Part shown: positions 56,236-64,000 of the stretch, one piece after another
Position numbering within the stretch: the first letter of the stretch is position 1
Layout: every line of letters starts with the position of its first letter
Assembly: GCA_024642245.1 (NCBI GenBank)
Contig: JAHEBM010000002.1
Location: 62,001 to 126,000 of the forward strand
Direction of reading: 5' to 3'
Source of the DNA: Haliea sp.
GTDB lineage: Bacteria > Pseudomonadota > Gammaproteobacteria > Pseudomonadales > Halieaceae
Length of the DNA: 64,000 nt
The notes under the pieces: generated by a model
The model's database searches: none
What the model saw: the letters and a program-made list of their open reading frames with translations, nothing else
Told to the model about the DNA's origin: nothing
Made by a program: the position numbers and the translations under genes

Positions 56236-58461
56236 GTGGTCCAGGTACGCGATCAGTCCCACCTTGATTCCTCCGGGGACATCGATCTGCAGCAGTGGTT
56301 GCGCAAGCTGTCCACCGCTCACAGTGACCTCGAGTCCAGTCGCCTGCTCGCCGCGTGCCAGATGGCGCAGGATGCCCTGCAGGCCCCGGGTGTCGATAGT
56401 GGCGACTGGTCGCTGGATCCCAACTGCTTTATCGCCGGCCTGGATATTGCGCTGATTCTCGCGGAACTGCAGGTGGGGTCAGATTGCCTGCTCGCCGGAA
56501 TCCTCTACCGGGCCGTGCGGGAGCAGCGGGTATCACCGCAGCGGGTAGAGGAAACCTTCGGTGCAGGTGTCGCCGGCCTGATCGACGGGGTCAGCCGGAT
56601 GGCCGCCATCGGCGAATTGCGCGGTAACAGCAATCGACCGGTACTGGGGCAGGCGCAGGACCAGAAAAACAATATTCGCAAGATGCTGATCGCCCTGGTG
56701 GATGATGTCAGGGTCGCCCTGATCAAGCTGGCCGAGCGCACCTGCGCAATTCGCGCGGTCAAGAACGATGAGCAGCGGCGCCTGCCGGTCGCCCGCGAAG
56801 TTTTCGATGTGTACGCGCCACTGGCGCACCGCCTCGGTATAGGACATCTGAAATGGGAACTCGAGGATCTTTCCTTCAGGTATATCTACGGGGACGCCTA
56901 CCGTAAGATCGCCCGCCTGCTTGACGGCAAGCGGGTTGAGCGGGACCAGTTCATCGCACGAGTCAAGGATGAGCTCAACCGTGTGTTGCGCAATGCCGGG
57001 CTCGAGGTCGAGATCGACGGTCGTGCAAAGCATATTTACAGCATATGGCGGAAAATGCAGCGCAAGGGCATCGGGTTCTCCCAGGTCTACGATATTCGCG
57101 CCGTACGCATCCTGGTGCCCGCGATACAGGACTGCTATGCCACCCTCGGCCTGGTGCATGGTCTGTGGCATAACATTCCCAATGAGTTCGATGATTACAT
57201 AGCCAATCCCAAGGAAAATGGCTATCGCTCGCTACACACGGCGGTGGTAGGGCCGGAGGGCAAGGTTCTCGAGATACAGATTCGCACCCGCCAGATGCAC
57301 GAGGAGGCCGAGCTGGGCGTCTGTGCCCACTGGCGTTACAAGGGTACCGACGCGAGCAACAGGAACACCGACACCTACGAGGAAAAAATCGCCTGGCTGC
57401 GACAGGTGCTGGACTGGCACGAGGAGACCGGCGATGCGGAGGACGTAGCGGAGCAGTTCAGTTTCCAGTCCGCCCAGGACCGGGTCTACGTGTTCACTCC
57501 ACAAGGTGACGTGGTCAACCTTGCAGACGGCGCAACGCCGCTGGATTTTGCCTATCACGTGCATACTGAAATCGGGCACCGATGCCGCGGAGCCAAGGTC
57601 AACGGCTCGATCGTGCCGCTGACCTACACCCTGAAAATGGGCGAGCGGGTGGAGATACTGACCAGCAAGGACGGCCTGCCAAAAAGGGACTGGTTACAAC
57701 CGGGCCTGGGCTACCTGAAAACGTCCCGGGCCCGGGCCAAGGTGCAGCACTGGTTCAAAGCCCAGGCAAGGGAGGAGAACATCTACGCCGGGCGCCACCT
57801 GCTGGAGCGGGAATTCAAGCGACTAGCGCTCACCAGCGTCGATTACCTGCGGGTAGCGCGCAAGATGCAGCAGGGTAGCGTGGAGGACATGTATGCCGCG
57901 GTGGGATCCGGGGACCTGGGTTCAGCCCAGGTTTTAAATGCGGCACAAGGGCTGGTGGAAAACCGCGGCCCGCAGCTCAAGCTGGCCCGCCCCGGGGGCG
58001 GGCTGTATCGCGGCCAGGTACAGGTGCGCGGCGTGGGCAACCTGATGACCCATATGGCCGGGTGTTGCAAGCCGCTACCCGGAGACGCGATTACCGGGTT
58101 TATTACCCAGGGACGCGGGGTCAGTATCCATCGTGCCGATTGCGGCCGCCTGGTGCGCTTGTTGGAAACTGTCCCGGAACGCGTGATTGAAGTGGAATGG
58201 GGGCTCTCGCCCCAGGAGAATTATGAGGTCGATGTGGCGATCGAGGCCTATGACCGCCAGGGCCTCCTGCGGGATATCACCAGCCTGTTTGCCAATGCCC
58301 GCATCAACGTGCTTTCCATCAATACCCAGACCAACATGAAGAGCAACACGGCGACCATGCGCCTGCGAGTGGAGGTGCCGAACCTGGGTTCACTCTCGAA
58401 GCTGTTGGAGCGCATCAATCGCCTGAAAAACGTGGTGTCAGCCACGCGCCTGTCGGAATAG
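56236..58461 (+). CDS. relA: GTP pyrophosphokinase RelA
   Basis: 741 aa. The N-terminal hydrolase region lacks the catalytic HD (reads AGILYRAVREQ), so it is a synthetase-only RelA. The synthetase domain shows the ExDD variant (NEFDDYIANPKENGYRSLHTAV), the Mg-type signature of RelA. TGS and C-terminal ACT domains follow. GTG start (MVQVR). It makes (p)ppGpp on starved ribosomes. Confidence 0.97.
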   Translation: MVQVRDQSHLDSSGDIDLQQWLRKLSTAHSDLESSRLLAACQMAQDALQAPGVDSGDWSLDPNCFIAGLDIALILAELQVGSDCLLAGILYRAVREQRVSPQRVEETFGAGVAGLIDGVSRMAAIGELRGNSNRPVLGQAQDQKNNIRKMLIALVDDVRVALIKLAERTCAIRAVKNDEQRRLPVAREVFDVYAPLAHRLGIGHLKWELEDLSFRYIYGDAYRKIARLLDGKRVERDQFIARVKDELNRVLRNAGLEVEIDGRAKHIYSIWRKMQRKGIGFSQVYDIRAVRILVPAIQDCYATLGLVHGLWHNIPNEFDDYIANPKENGYRSLHTAVVGPEGKVLEIQIRTRQMHEEAELGVCAHWRYKGTDASNRNTDTYEEKIAWLRQVLDWHEETGDAEDVAEQFSFQSAQDRVYVFTPQGDVVNLADGATPLDFAYHVHTEIGHRCRGAKVNGSIVPLTYTLKMGERVEILTSKDGLPKRDWLQPGLGYLKTSRARAKVQHWFKAQAREENIYAGRHLLEREFKRLALTSVDYLRVARKMQQGSVEDMYAAVGSGDLGSAQVLNAAQGLVENRGPQLKLARPGGGLYRGQVQVRGVGNLMTHMAGCCKPLPGDAITGFITQGRGVSIHRADCGRLVRLLETVPERVIEVEWGLSPQENYEVDVAIEAYDRQGLLRDITSLFANARINVLSINTQTNMKSNTATMRLRVEVPNLGSLSKLLERINRLKNVVSATRLSE

Positions 58462-58469
58462 TTGGCGCG

Positions 58470-59291
58470 ATGAGCAGTCCAGGGTATCAGCTGGCTGACC
58501 TGTTGCGGGTCATGGCGCGCCTGCGGGACCCGGATACGGGTTGTCCCTGGGATATCCGCCAGGACTTCCGCAGCATCGTTCCCTCCACGCTGGAGGAGTG
58601 CTATGAACTGGCCCAGGCTATCGAGCACGAGGATTTCGCGCATATCGCCGAGGAACTGGGGGACGTGTTATTCCAGGTGATTTTCTATGCCCAGCTGGGC
58701 CGTGAGAGAGACCTGTTTTCCTTCGAAACGATAGTCGACACACTGGTAAGCAAGCTGGTCAGGCGGCATCCCCATGTATTTGCCGACGGTGAGATCGAGG
58801 GTGTGGTAACAACCCGCAGCAGCGTGGAGTCAGTCAAGGCGAGTTGGGAATCCATCAAGCAAGAAGAACGCAGGGAAAAATTACAGGCAGGCGTGCTGGC
58901 AGACGTACCGGTGGCCCTGCCCGCGCTGCCAAGGGCACAAAAACTGCAAAAGCGGGCCGCGCAGGTCAATTTTGACTGGCCTGGCGCCGCTGCGGTGTTA
59001 TTGAAGCTGGAAGAAGAGATAGCAGAATTGCGCGCGGCGATTGGCGCTGCCAGCCAGGCGGGGATTGAGGAGGAAATGGGCGACATCCTGTTCACTTCGG
59101 TCAATCTTTGCCGCCACCTCGGGCTGGATGCGGAGGCAAGCTTGCGTCGTTCCAGCAGCAAGTTTGAGCAGCGTTTCCTCGCGATGGAGACGCAGGCGGC
59201 GGCCCTGGGAAAACCCTTGTCAGGGCTGTCCGAGCGGGAGTTGGATGAGCTTTGGGAGGCGGCGAAACAGGCCGGGAGGCGACCAAGGTAG
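58470..59291 (+). CDS. mazG: Nucleoside triphosphate pyrophosphohydrolase MazG
   Basis: 273 aa with two MazG domains. The first has CPWDIRQDF and EECYELAQAIE; the second has KLEEEIAELRAAI and EEEMGDILF. These Glu-rich sets bind Mg for NTP hydrolysis. It follows relA by 8 bases; MazG lowers (p)ppGpp in some bacteria. Confidence 0.95.
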   Translation: MSSPGYQLADLLRVMARLRDPDTGCPWDIRQDFRSIVPSTLEECYELAQAIEHEDFAHIAEELGDVLFQVIFYAQLGRERDLFSFETIVDTLVSKLVRRHPHVFADGEIEGVVTTRSSVESVKASWESIKQEERREKLQAGVLADVPVALPALPRAQKLQKRAAQVNFDWPGAAAVLLKLEEEIAELRAAIGAASQAGIEEEMGDILFTSVNLCRHLGLDAEASLRRSSSKFEQRFLAMETQAAALGKPLSGLSERELDELWEAAKQAGRRPR

Positions 59292-59447
59292 GGCTTGTAC
59301 AAAACCCGGTCGCTGTGTATGGTTACGGCCCTTCATATAACGGCTTGGCGTTCTGGCCCTGTCTGGTTTTATCCCGAAAGGCGCCGATTCTGTCGATATT
59401 GCTCTGGCAGGCACTGATAGTGCGTACATTACTGAGGAATACCATAA

Positions 59448-60095
<648 letters not shown>

Positions 60096-60112
60096 GCAGT
60101 GGCACGATAAAG

Positions 60113-60137
60113 AGGGAGCATTCGCTCCCTTTTTTTT
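60113..60137 (+). terminator. Rho-independent terminator after adk
   Basis: AGGGAGC/GCTCCCT stem with a short ATTC loop and a run of eight T. It lies 18 bases after the adk stop. Confidence 0.9.
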
Positions 60138-60232
60138 GCGTAAAAAGTCAGTAAAGTTCTGTTGTATGGTGATGTTTATGTTGGTATTTTCCAACGGACG
60201 TCAGACGTCATCAACCATTGGAGAGTAATGAA

Positions 60233-60820
60233 ATGGCTACAGCGAAGAAAAAAGCACCTGCAAAACGGGCTGCTGCAGCGCCTCGCAAGGCAGCAGCAAA
60301 GAAATCACCGGCCAAAAAAGCGGCCGCCGCGAAGAAAAAACCGGCCAAGGGAAATGCGTTTCGCAACGCGATAAATGACGCGCTTGGCCAGATGGACCAG
60401 TGGATGGACACCGCCAAGCTCAAGGCGAAGCAACTTGCTGCCGAAGAGAAGTTGATGCAGAAAAAGGCGGAACTTGCTGCCAAGGCCGAGATGGACAAGG
60501 TCAAGCACCTGGCGGACCAGGCTGAAAAGTGGATGCGTGCGCGCCTCAAGTCCGACAGCAAGAAGCTCAACGCGTTGGAGAAAAAGCTCTCCAAGCAGTT
60601 GCGCGACACCGAGAAGAAACTCATATCCCAGGCCAAGGCGGCTGAGAAAAAAGCAAACAAGGCCGGCAAGGACCTGAAGAAAAAAATCCAGGGCACCGCA
60701 AAGAAAGCGCCGGCAAAAGCCAAGGCGGCGGCACCGAAGAAAAAGGCCGTAGCCAAGAAGAAACCCGCCGCCAGGAAGAAGGCCGCTCCGAGAAAAGCCA
60801 AGGCTCGCGCCAGCAAGTAA
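60233..60820 (+). CDS. Histone-H1-like Lys/Ala-rich protein
   Basis: 195 aa. Lys/Ala/Pro-rich N-terminal (residues 1-45) and C-terminal (about 155-195) tails with AKKSPAKK and PKKKAVAKK repeats flank a helical coiled-coil core (KAKQLAAEEKLMQKKAELAAK). This resembles AlgP and H1-like nucleoid proteins, which bind DNA through such tails. The start at 60233 follows GGAGAG; the track start is a TTG five codons earlier. Function inferred from composition. Confidence 0.8.
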   Translation: MATAKKKAPAKRAAAAPRKAAAKKSPAKKAAAAKKKPAKGNAFRNAINDALGQMDQWMDTAKLKAKQLAAEEKLMQKKAELAAKAEMDKVKHLADQAEKWMRARLKSDSKKLNALEKKLSKQLRDTEKKLISQAKAAEKKANKAGKDLKKKIQGTAKKAPAKAKAAAPKKKAVAKKKPAARKKAAPRKAKARASK

Positions 60821-60842
60821 GCGCAGTCCATAGGCTATAGAG

Positions 60843-60877
60843 AACCCGTCGGGATTTATCCCGGCGGGTTTTTTTAT
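60843..60877 (+). terminator. Rho-independent terminator after the H1-like gene
   Basis: AACCCGTCGGG / CCCGGCGGGTT stem with one mismatch, a short loop and a run of seven T. It lies just before the convergent mobA and may serve both. Confidence 0.85.
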
Positions 60878-60881
60878 AGTT

Positions 60882-61475
60882 TCAAAGCAGGCCTGGGTCG
60901 TGCCCGCTTTCGCGTGAGGCAAATTCGTTATAGTTGGCGAAAGCGGCCGCCTGGTCCGAGAAATCAACGGCCTCACACTCGTGCTGTGCATACCAGTGCC
61001 GCACAGCGCGGTTCCCGCCCTCGAGGTAGCCGGACAGCGACGGTAAAATACTGCGGCGCAGCGCAGCGCACAAATACTGCGCGCGTTCTCCGTCATGGGC
61101 ATAGCTGATAGCCTTGCCGGAGCAGTCAAGCGCATTGACCAGGCGCGAGACGAGGTCGCCGGGAAGTAGTGGCATGTCGCAGGGCGCGACGACGAGGAAC
61201 CCGGTCGATATATGCATGGCAGCCGCCTCCAGGCCCGCCAGTGGCCCCTGGTAGTCCTCGCGGGTGTCTTTCACGATGGCGTCTGCGAGTCCGGCATAGA
61301 ATCGGCTGTTGCGGTTGCAACTGACAAGCAGCGGGCCAAGCTGTGGGCGCAGTCTGGCAATGACCTGCGCTGCCAATGGCTGGCCGCGCCACTCAAGCAG
61401 GCCCTTGTCCTGTCCTCCCACTCTCCGGCCGGCGCCTCCGGCGAGGATGAGTCCTGTGATGTTATCTTTTGCCAA
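60882..61475 (-). CDS. mobA: Molybdenum cofactor guanylyltransferase
   Basis: 197 aa nucleotidyltransferase. LILAGGAGRRVGGQDKGLLEWRG is the MobA signature; ALDCSGKAISYAHDGER and APCDMPLLPGDLV follow. It attaches GMP to molybdopterin. No other Mo-cofactor gene is in the window. Confidence 0.93.
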   Translation of the reverse strand: MAKDNITGLILAGGAGRRVGGQDKGLLEWRGQPLAAQVIARLRPQLGPLLVSCNRNSRFYAGLADAIVKDTREDYQGPLAGLEAAAMHISTGFLVVAPCDMPLLPGDLVSRLVNALDCSGKAISYAHDGERAQYLCAALRRSILPSLSGYLEGGNRAVRHWYAQHECEAVDFSDQAAAFANYNEFASRESGHDPGLL

Positions 61476-61536
61476 TAGTGCTTACCGGTCGTTCCCTGTG
61501 GGATAATTGCATCTTATCACTTCACCGGAGTCACTG

Positions 61537-62247
61537 ATGACCGGAATACTGGCAATCGACACCGCCACTGAAAGCTGTTCGGTGGCGCTGTGTGTCGATG
61601 GCGAATACCGCGAGGAGTTCGAGGTGGTCCCCCGCGAACACAGCCAGCGCCTGTTCGGCATGTTGCAGGCCCTGCTTCCCGATGGCCGCCTGCGTGATCA
61701 CGGGATCGATGCTATTGCCTACAGTTGCGGACCGGGGTCGTTTACCGGGCTGCGAATTTGTGCCAGCGCGGTGCAGGGGCTGGCCTATACCAGCGGTCTT
61801 CCTGCTATTGCCGTATCAACGCTGGCGCTCCAGGCCCAGACAGCCCTGCGACTGGGGCATGTGCATGCCGATGCGGTGGTCTTGAGCATGATCGACGCTC
61901 GTATCAACGAGGTCTACTACGGGGTCTACCGGTTTGCCGGGGGATTGGCCGAGCTTCACCAGGGGCCGGTTGCGTGTGCTCCGTCGCAGGTGAAGGTCGA
62001 CCCCGCATTGGGCCCGCTACACGCTGTTGGCAGCGGTTGTCGTTTTGCGCAGGACCTGCCCGGGGCTGTGTCCTCCCGCCTGGCCGGCACGTTTGCCGAT
62101 TTGTTGCCTGCCGCGCAAGACCTCATACCGCTCGCACTGGACAGGCTGGCTCGCGGCGAGGTGCAACAGCCGCAACAGGTACAGCCCGTCTATGTGCGGG
62201 ACGAAATCAGCTGGAAAAAATTGGCAGAGCAGGGCAGACCTTCATGA
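61537..62247 (+). CDS. tsaB: tRNA threonylcarbamoyladenosine protein TsaB
   Basis: 236 aa ASKHA-fold protein. ILAIDTATESCSVAL and SCGPGSFTGLRICAS are typical. It partners TsaD and TsaE in t6A37 synthesis. Start at 61537 with CCGGAG; the stop overlaps the uppP start (ATGA). Confidence 0.94.
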   Translation: MTGILAIDTATESCSVALCVDGEYREEFEVVPREHSQRLFGMLQALLPDGRLRDHGIDAIAYSCGPGSFTGLRICASAVQGLAYTSGLPAIAVSTLALQAQTALRLGHVHADAVVLSMIDARINEVYYGVYRFAGGLAELHQGPVACAPSQVKVDPALGPLHAVGSGCRFAQDLPGAVSSRLAGTFADLLPAAQDLIPLALDRLARGEVQQPQQVQPVYVRDEISWKKLAEQGRPS

Positions 62248-63047
62248 TAGAGACATACCAGGCGATTCTATTGGCGATCTTGCAGGGCTTCACCGAATTC
62301 CTGCCCATATCCAGTTCTGCACACCTGGTGATTCCCTCACTGGTGCTGGGCTGGCCCGATCAGGGTCTGGCGTTTGACGTGGCGGTGCATGTCGGGACGC
62401 TGTCAGCCGTAATCTTCTACTACCGTGCCGACCTGGCGAGGATGGCAGGCAGCTGGCTCAGGTCGCTTGCGGGTGGACCTGCCAGCGAGGACAGCCTGCT
62501 GGTATGGTATCTCGCGCTGGCCACCCTGCCGGTTATAGCTGTCGGTTTCCTGGCTGGAGACTATATCGAATCCGGGCTGCGTAACCTGCCGGTCATTGCC
62601 ACGACCACCTTGCTGTTCGGCCTTTTGCTTGGGGTTGCAGACAGGCGCGCGGTAAAGGTCCCTGGCAGCAAGCCCATCACGCTGGCGATGGCGTTACTGG
62701 TCGGCCTTGCGCAGGCCGTGGCGCCCATACCCGGGGTCTCGCGTTCGGGTATTACCATAAGCGCTGCGCTTTTGCTGGGCATGAACCGGCAGGCGGCGGC
62801 CCGCTTCTCCTTTTTGCTGTCCATTCCCGTCATCGCCGGTGCAGGTACGCTTAAAACCTGGGAGCTGTTGAGTTCCGGTGTATTTGTGGACTGGCTGCTG
62901 CTGGGCCTGGGAGCGCTTGTGTCAGGCATTACCGCCTACCTCTGTATTGCGCTGTTCCTGCGCCTGCTGGACAGGATGGGGCTCATGCCCTTTGTCTACT
63001 ACCGCGTGTTGCTGGCCCTGGCGTTATACGCGCTGTGGCTGGCCTGA
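62244..63047 (+). CDS. uppP: Undecaprenyl-diphosphate phosphatase (BacA/UppP)
   Basis: 267 aa membrane protein. The active-site motifs are EFLPISSSAHLVI and PGVSRSGITI. It recycles the lipid carrier for peptidoglycan and O-antigen. The ORF track shows a 440 aa ORF from 61725, but its first part is tsaB antisense-frame shadow; the real ATG is 62244. Confidence 0.96.
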   Translation: MIETYQAILLAILQGFTEFLPISSSAHLVIPSLVLGWPDQGLAFDVAVHVGTLSAVIFYYRADLARMAGSWLRSLAGGPASEDSLLVWYLALATLPVIAVGFLAGDYIESGLRNLPVIATTTLLFGLLLGVADRRAVKVPGSKPITLAMALLVGLAQAVAPIPGVSRSGITISAALLLGMNRQAAARFSFLLSIPVIAGAGTLKTWELLSSGVFVDWLLLGLGALVSGITAYLCIALFLRLLDRMGLMPFVYYRVLLALALYALWLA

Positions 63048-63075
63048 ACCTGGATCACCCAATAATGGAATCACT

Positions 63076-64000
63076 ATGAGTCAACAGCATTTCAACGACG
63101 AACTGTGTGAATTTATCGCCGCGGCCAGTACGCCGTTCCACGCTGTCGCCGAGTTGTCCCGGCGACTTGACGCGGGTGGGTTCCGGAAGATTCCCGAGGA
63201 CGGCGTGCGTGATCTCGCGGCCGGCGGACGCTACTACCTCACACGGAATGACAGTTCAATCATCGCCTTTATCTGCGGTTCGCAGTCGCCACCAGTCGAG
63301 GGGATTCGCATGGTCGGCGCGCACACGGACAGCCCCTGCCTGATGGTGAAACCCCAGCCTGAAAAGCTGCGCAACGGTTGTTTCCAGCTTGCGGTGCATG
63401 TGTACGGCGGCGCCCTGCTGAATCCCTGGTTCGATCGGGACCTGTCCCTGGCCGGGCGTGTCAGCTTCCAGTGCGGTGACGGCCAGCTGCGCACTGCACT
63501 GATCGATTACCGCGCACCACTGGCGACGATTCCCAGCCTCGCTATTCACCTGGACCGGGACGCTAATACCGGTCGCACGGTCAATCCCCAGACCGACGTG
63601 CTGCCGATACTGTTCCAGCAGGCCGGGGAGGACCCCGCCGACTTTCGCGCCCTGCTCAAAGCGCGCCTGCTGGAGGAGCATCCGGATTGCAATGTGCAGG
63701 AGGTACTGGATTACGAGCTGTCTTTCTATGATACCCAGGGCCCCGCCGTCATCGGCCTGCAGCACGAGTTTATTGCCTCGGCGCGCCTGGATAACCTGCT
63801 CAGCTGTTTTGTCGGGCTCAAGGCACTGTTGCAGTCGGATGGTACCGCCAGCAGTTTGCTGGTGTGCAATGATCACGAGGAGGTGGGCAGCCTGTCCGCC
63901 GCGGGCGCACAGGGTCCCATGCTGAGCTCGTTACTCAAGCGCCTGGCGGGCAACGAACACGCCCTGGCAGAGCTGGTGGAGCGCTCCCTGATGATTTCTG
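63076..64000 (+). CDS. apeB: M18 family aminopeptidase (partial, runs off the end)
   Basis: 308 residues present, starting MSQQHFNDELCEFIAAASTP; the 3' end lies outside the window. Family motifs: VGAHTDSPCLMVKP (metal His and Asp), ARLDNLLSCF and NDHEEVGS. M18 enzymes are dinuclear-zinc aspartyl or general aminopeptidases of about 430 aa. It is not in the ORF track because it is open-ended. Confidence 0.92.
   Translation, partial: MSQQHFNDELCEFIAAASTPFHAVAELSRRLDAGGFRKIPEDGVRDLAAGGRYYLTRNDSSIIAFICGSQSPPVEGIRMVGAHTDSPCLMVKPQPEKLRNGCFQLAVHVYGGALLNPWFDRDLSLAGRVSFQCGDGQLRTALIDYRAPLATIPSLAIHLDRDANTGRTVNPQTDVLPILFQQAGEDPADFRALLKARLLEEHPDCNVQEVLDYELSFYDTQGPAVIGLQHEFIASARLDNLLSCFVGLKALLQSDGTASSLLVCNDHEEVGSLSAAGAQGPMLSSLLKRLAGNEHALAELVERSLMIS

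Noticed and set aside
61725-62243. N-terminal part of the 440 aa ORF before uppP
   Set aside because: It is an alternative frame of tsaB; uppP starts at the ATG 62244 where tsaB stops.

Overview
The window is 64 kb of high-GC, gene-dense chromosome from a gammaproteobacterium. Several blocks match conserved gammaproteobacterial (Pseudomonas-like) order: valS-holC-pepA, the complete cbb3 oxidase cluster with fnr and hemN, ygfZ-sdhE-ygfX/nadB, rpoE-rseABC-mucD, lepA-lepB-rnc-era-recO-acpS and cysM-relA-mazG. A marine aerobic lineage such as Cellvibrionales/Halieaceae is my best guess, from gene content only and at moderate confidence. I saw no rRNA, tRNA, insertion sequence, phage gene or CRISPR array. 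There is no gene-free stretch above 300 bases. The longest gaps are about 265 bases (44910-45174, two sigma-E-type promoters), 221 bases (529-749, nothing recognised) and 213 bases (16328-16540, an FNR-dependent ompW promoter).

Layout. 1-7.2 kb (minus strand): two cold-shock-domain proteins (one membrane-anchored), valS, holC, pepA, an RDD membrane protein with a probable ATT start, and a hypothetical protein. 7.4-9.8 kb: an AraC regulator, bolA and trhO. 9.8-15.5 kb: a secreted trypsin-like protease, then a plus-strand catabolic-looking run: SDR, HsaA-like flavin monooxygenase, HsaD-like C-C hydrolase, aldo/keto reductase, TauE/SafE permease. 15.6-17.3 kb: an MliC-type lipoprotein and ompW with a strong terminator. 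17.4-28.9 kb (minus): hemN, fnr, a Yip1 protein, ccoNOQP, ccoGHIS and a TauE/SafE-like copper-associated membrane protein. Three FNR boxes (ompW, Yip1/cco, hemN) each sit about 41.5 bases upstream of an inferred start site, next to the fnr gene itself. 29.0-34.2 kb (minus): a DUF1631-GGDEF-EAL protein followed by a LuxR-type regulator.

34.3-40.9 kb is the most unusual part. It is a compact coenzyme F420 biosynthesis operon, npdG-cofE-cofD-cofC-fbiC, with TGATG start/stop overlaps at three of its four junctions. It is transcribed away from an SDR-like protein that has lost its catalytic Tyr and Lys. F420 is mainly an archaeal and actinobacterial cofactor, so a full operon in this gammaproteobacterial housekeeping context is the main find.

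40.9-64 kb is mostly housekeeping: ung, ygfZ, sdhE, ygfX, nadB, the sigma-E envelope-stress operon, translation and RNA genes, stringent response (relA), mazG, adk, a histone-H1-like Lys/Ala-rich protein, mobA, tsaB, uppP and a truncated M18 aminopeptidase running off the end.

The functional themes are micro-oxic respiration under FNR control, envelope stress, and an acquired F420 redox system beside an incomplete ring-cleavage-type catabolic set. Start codons were chosen from visible Shine-Dalgarno sites, overlaps and family N-termini, and many differ from the ORF track. All family names come from motif recognition; no database search was run.
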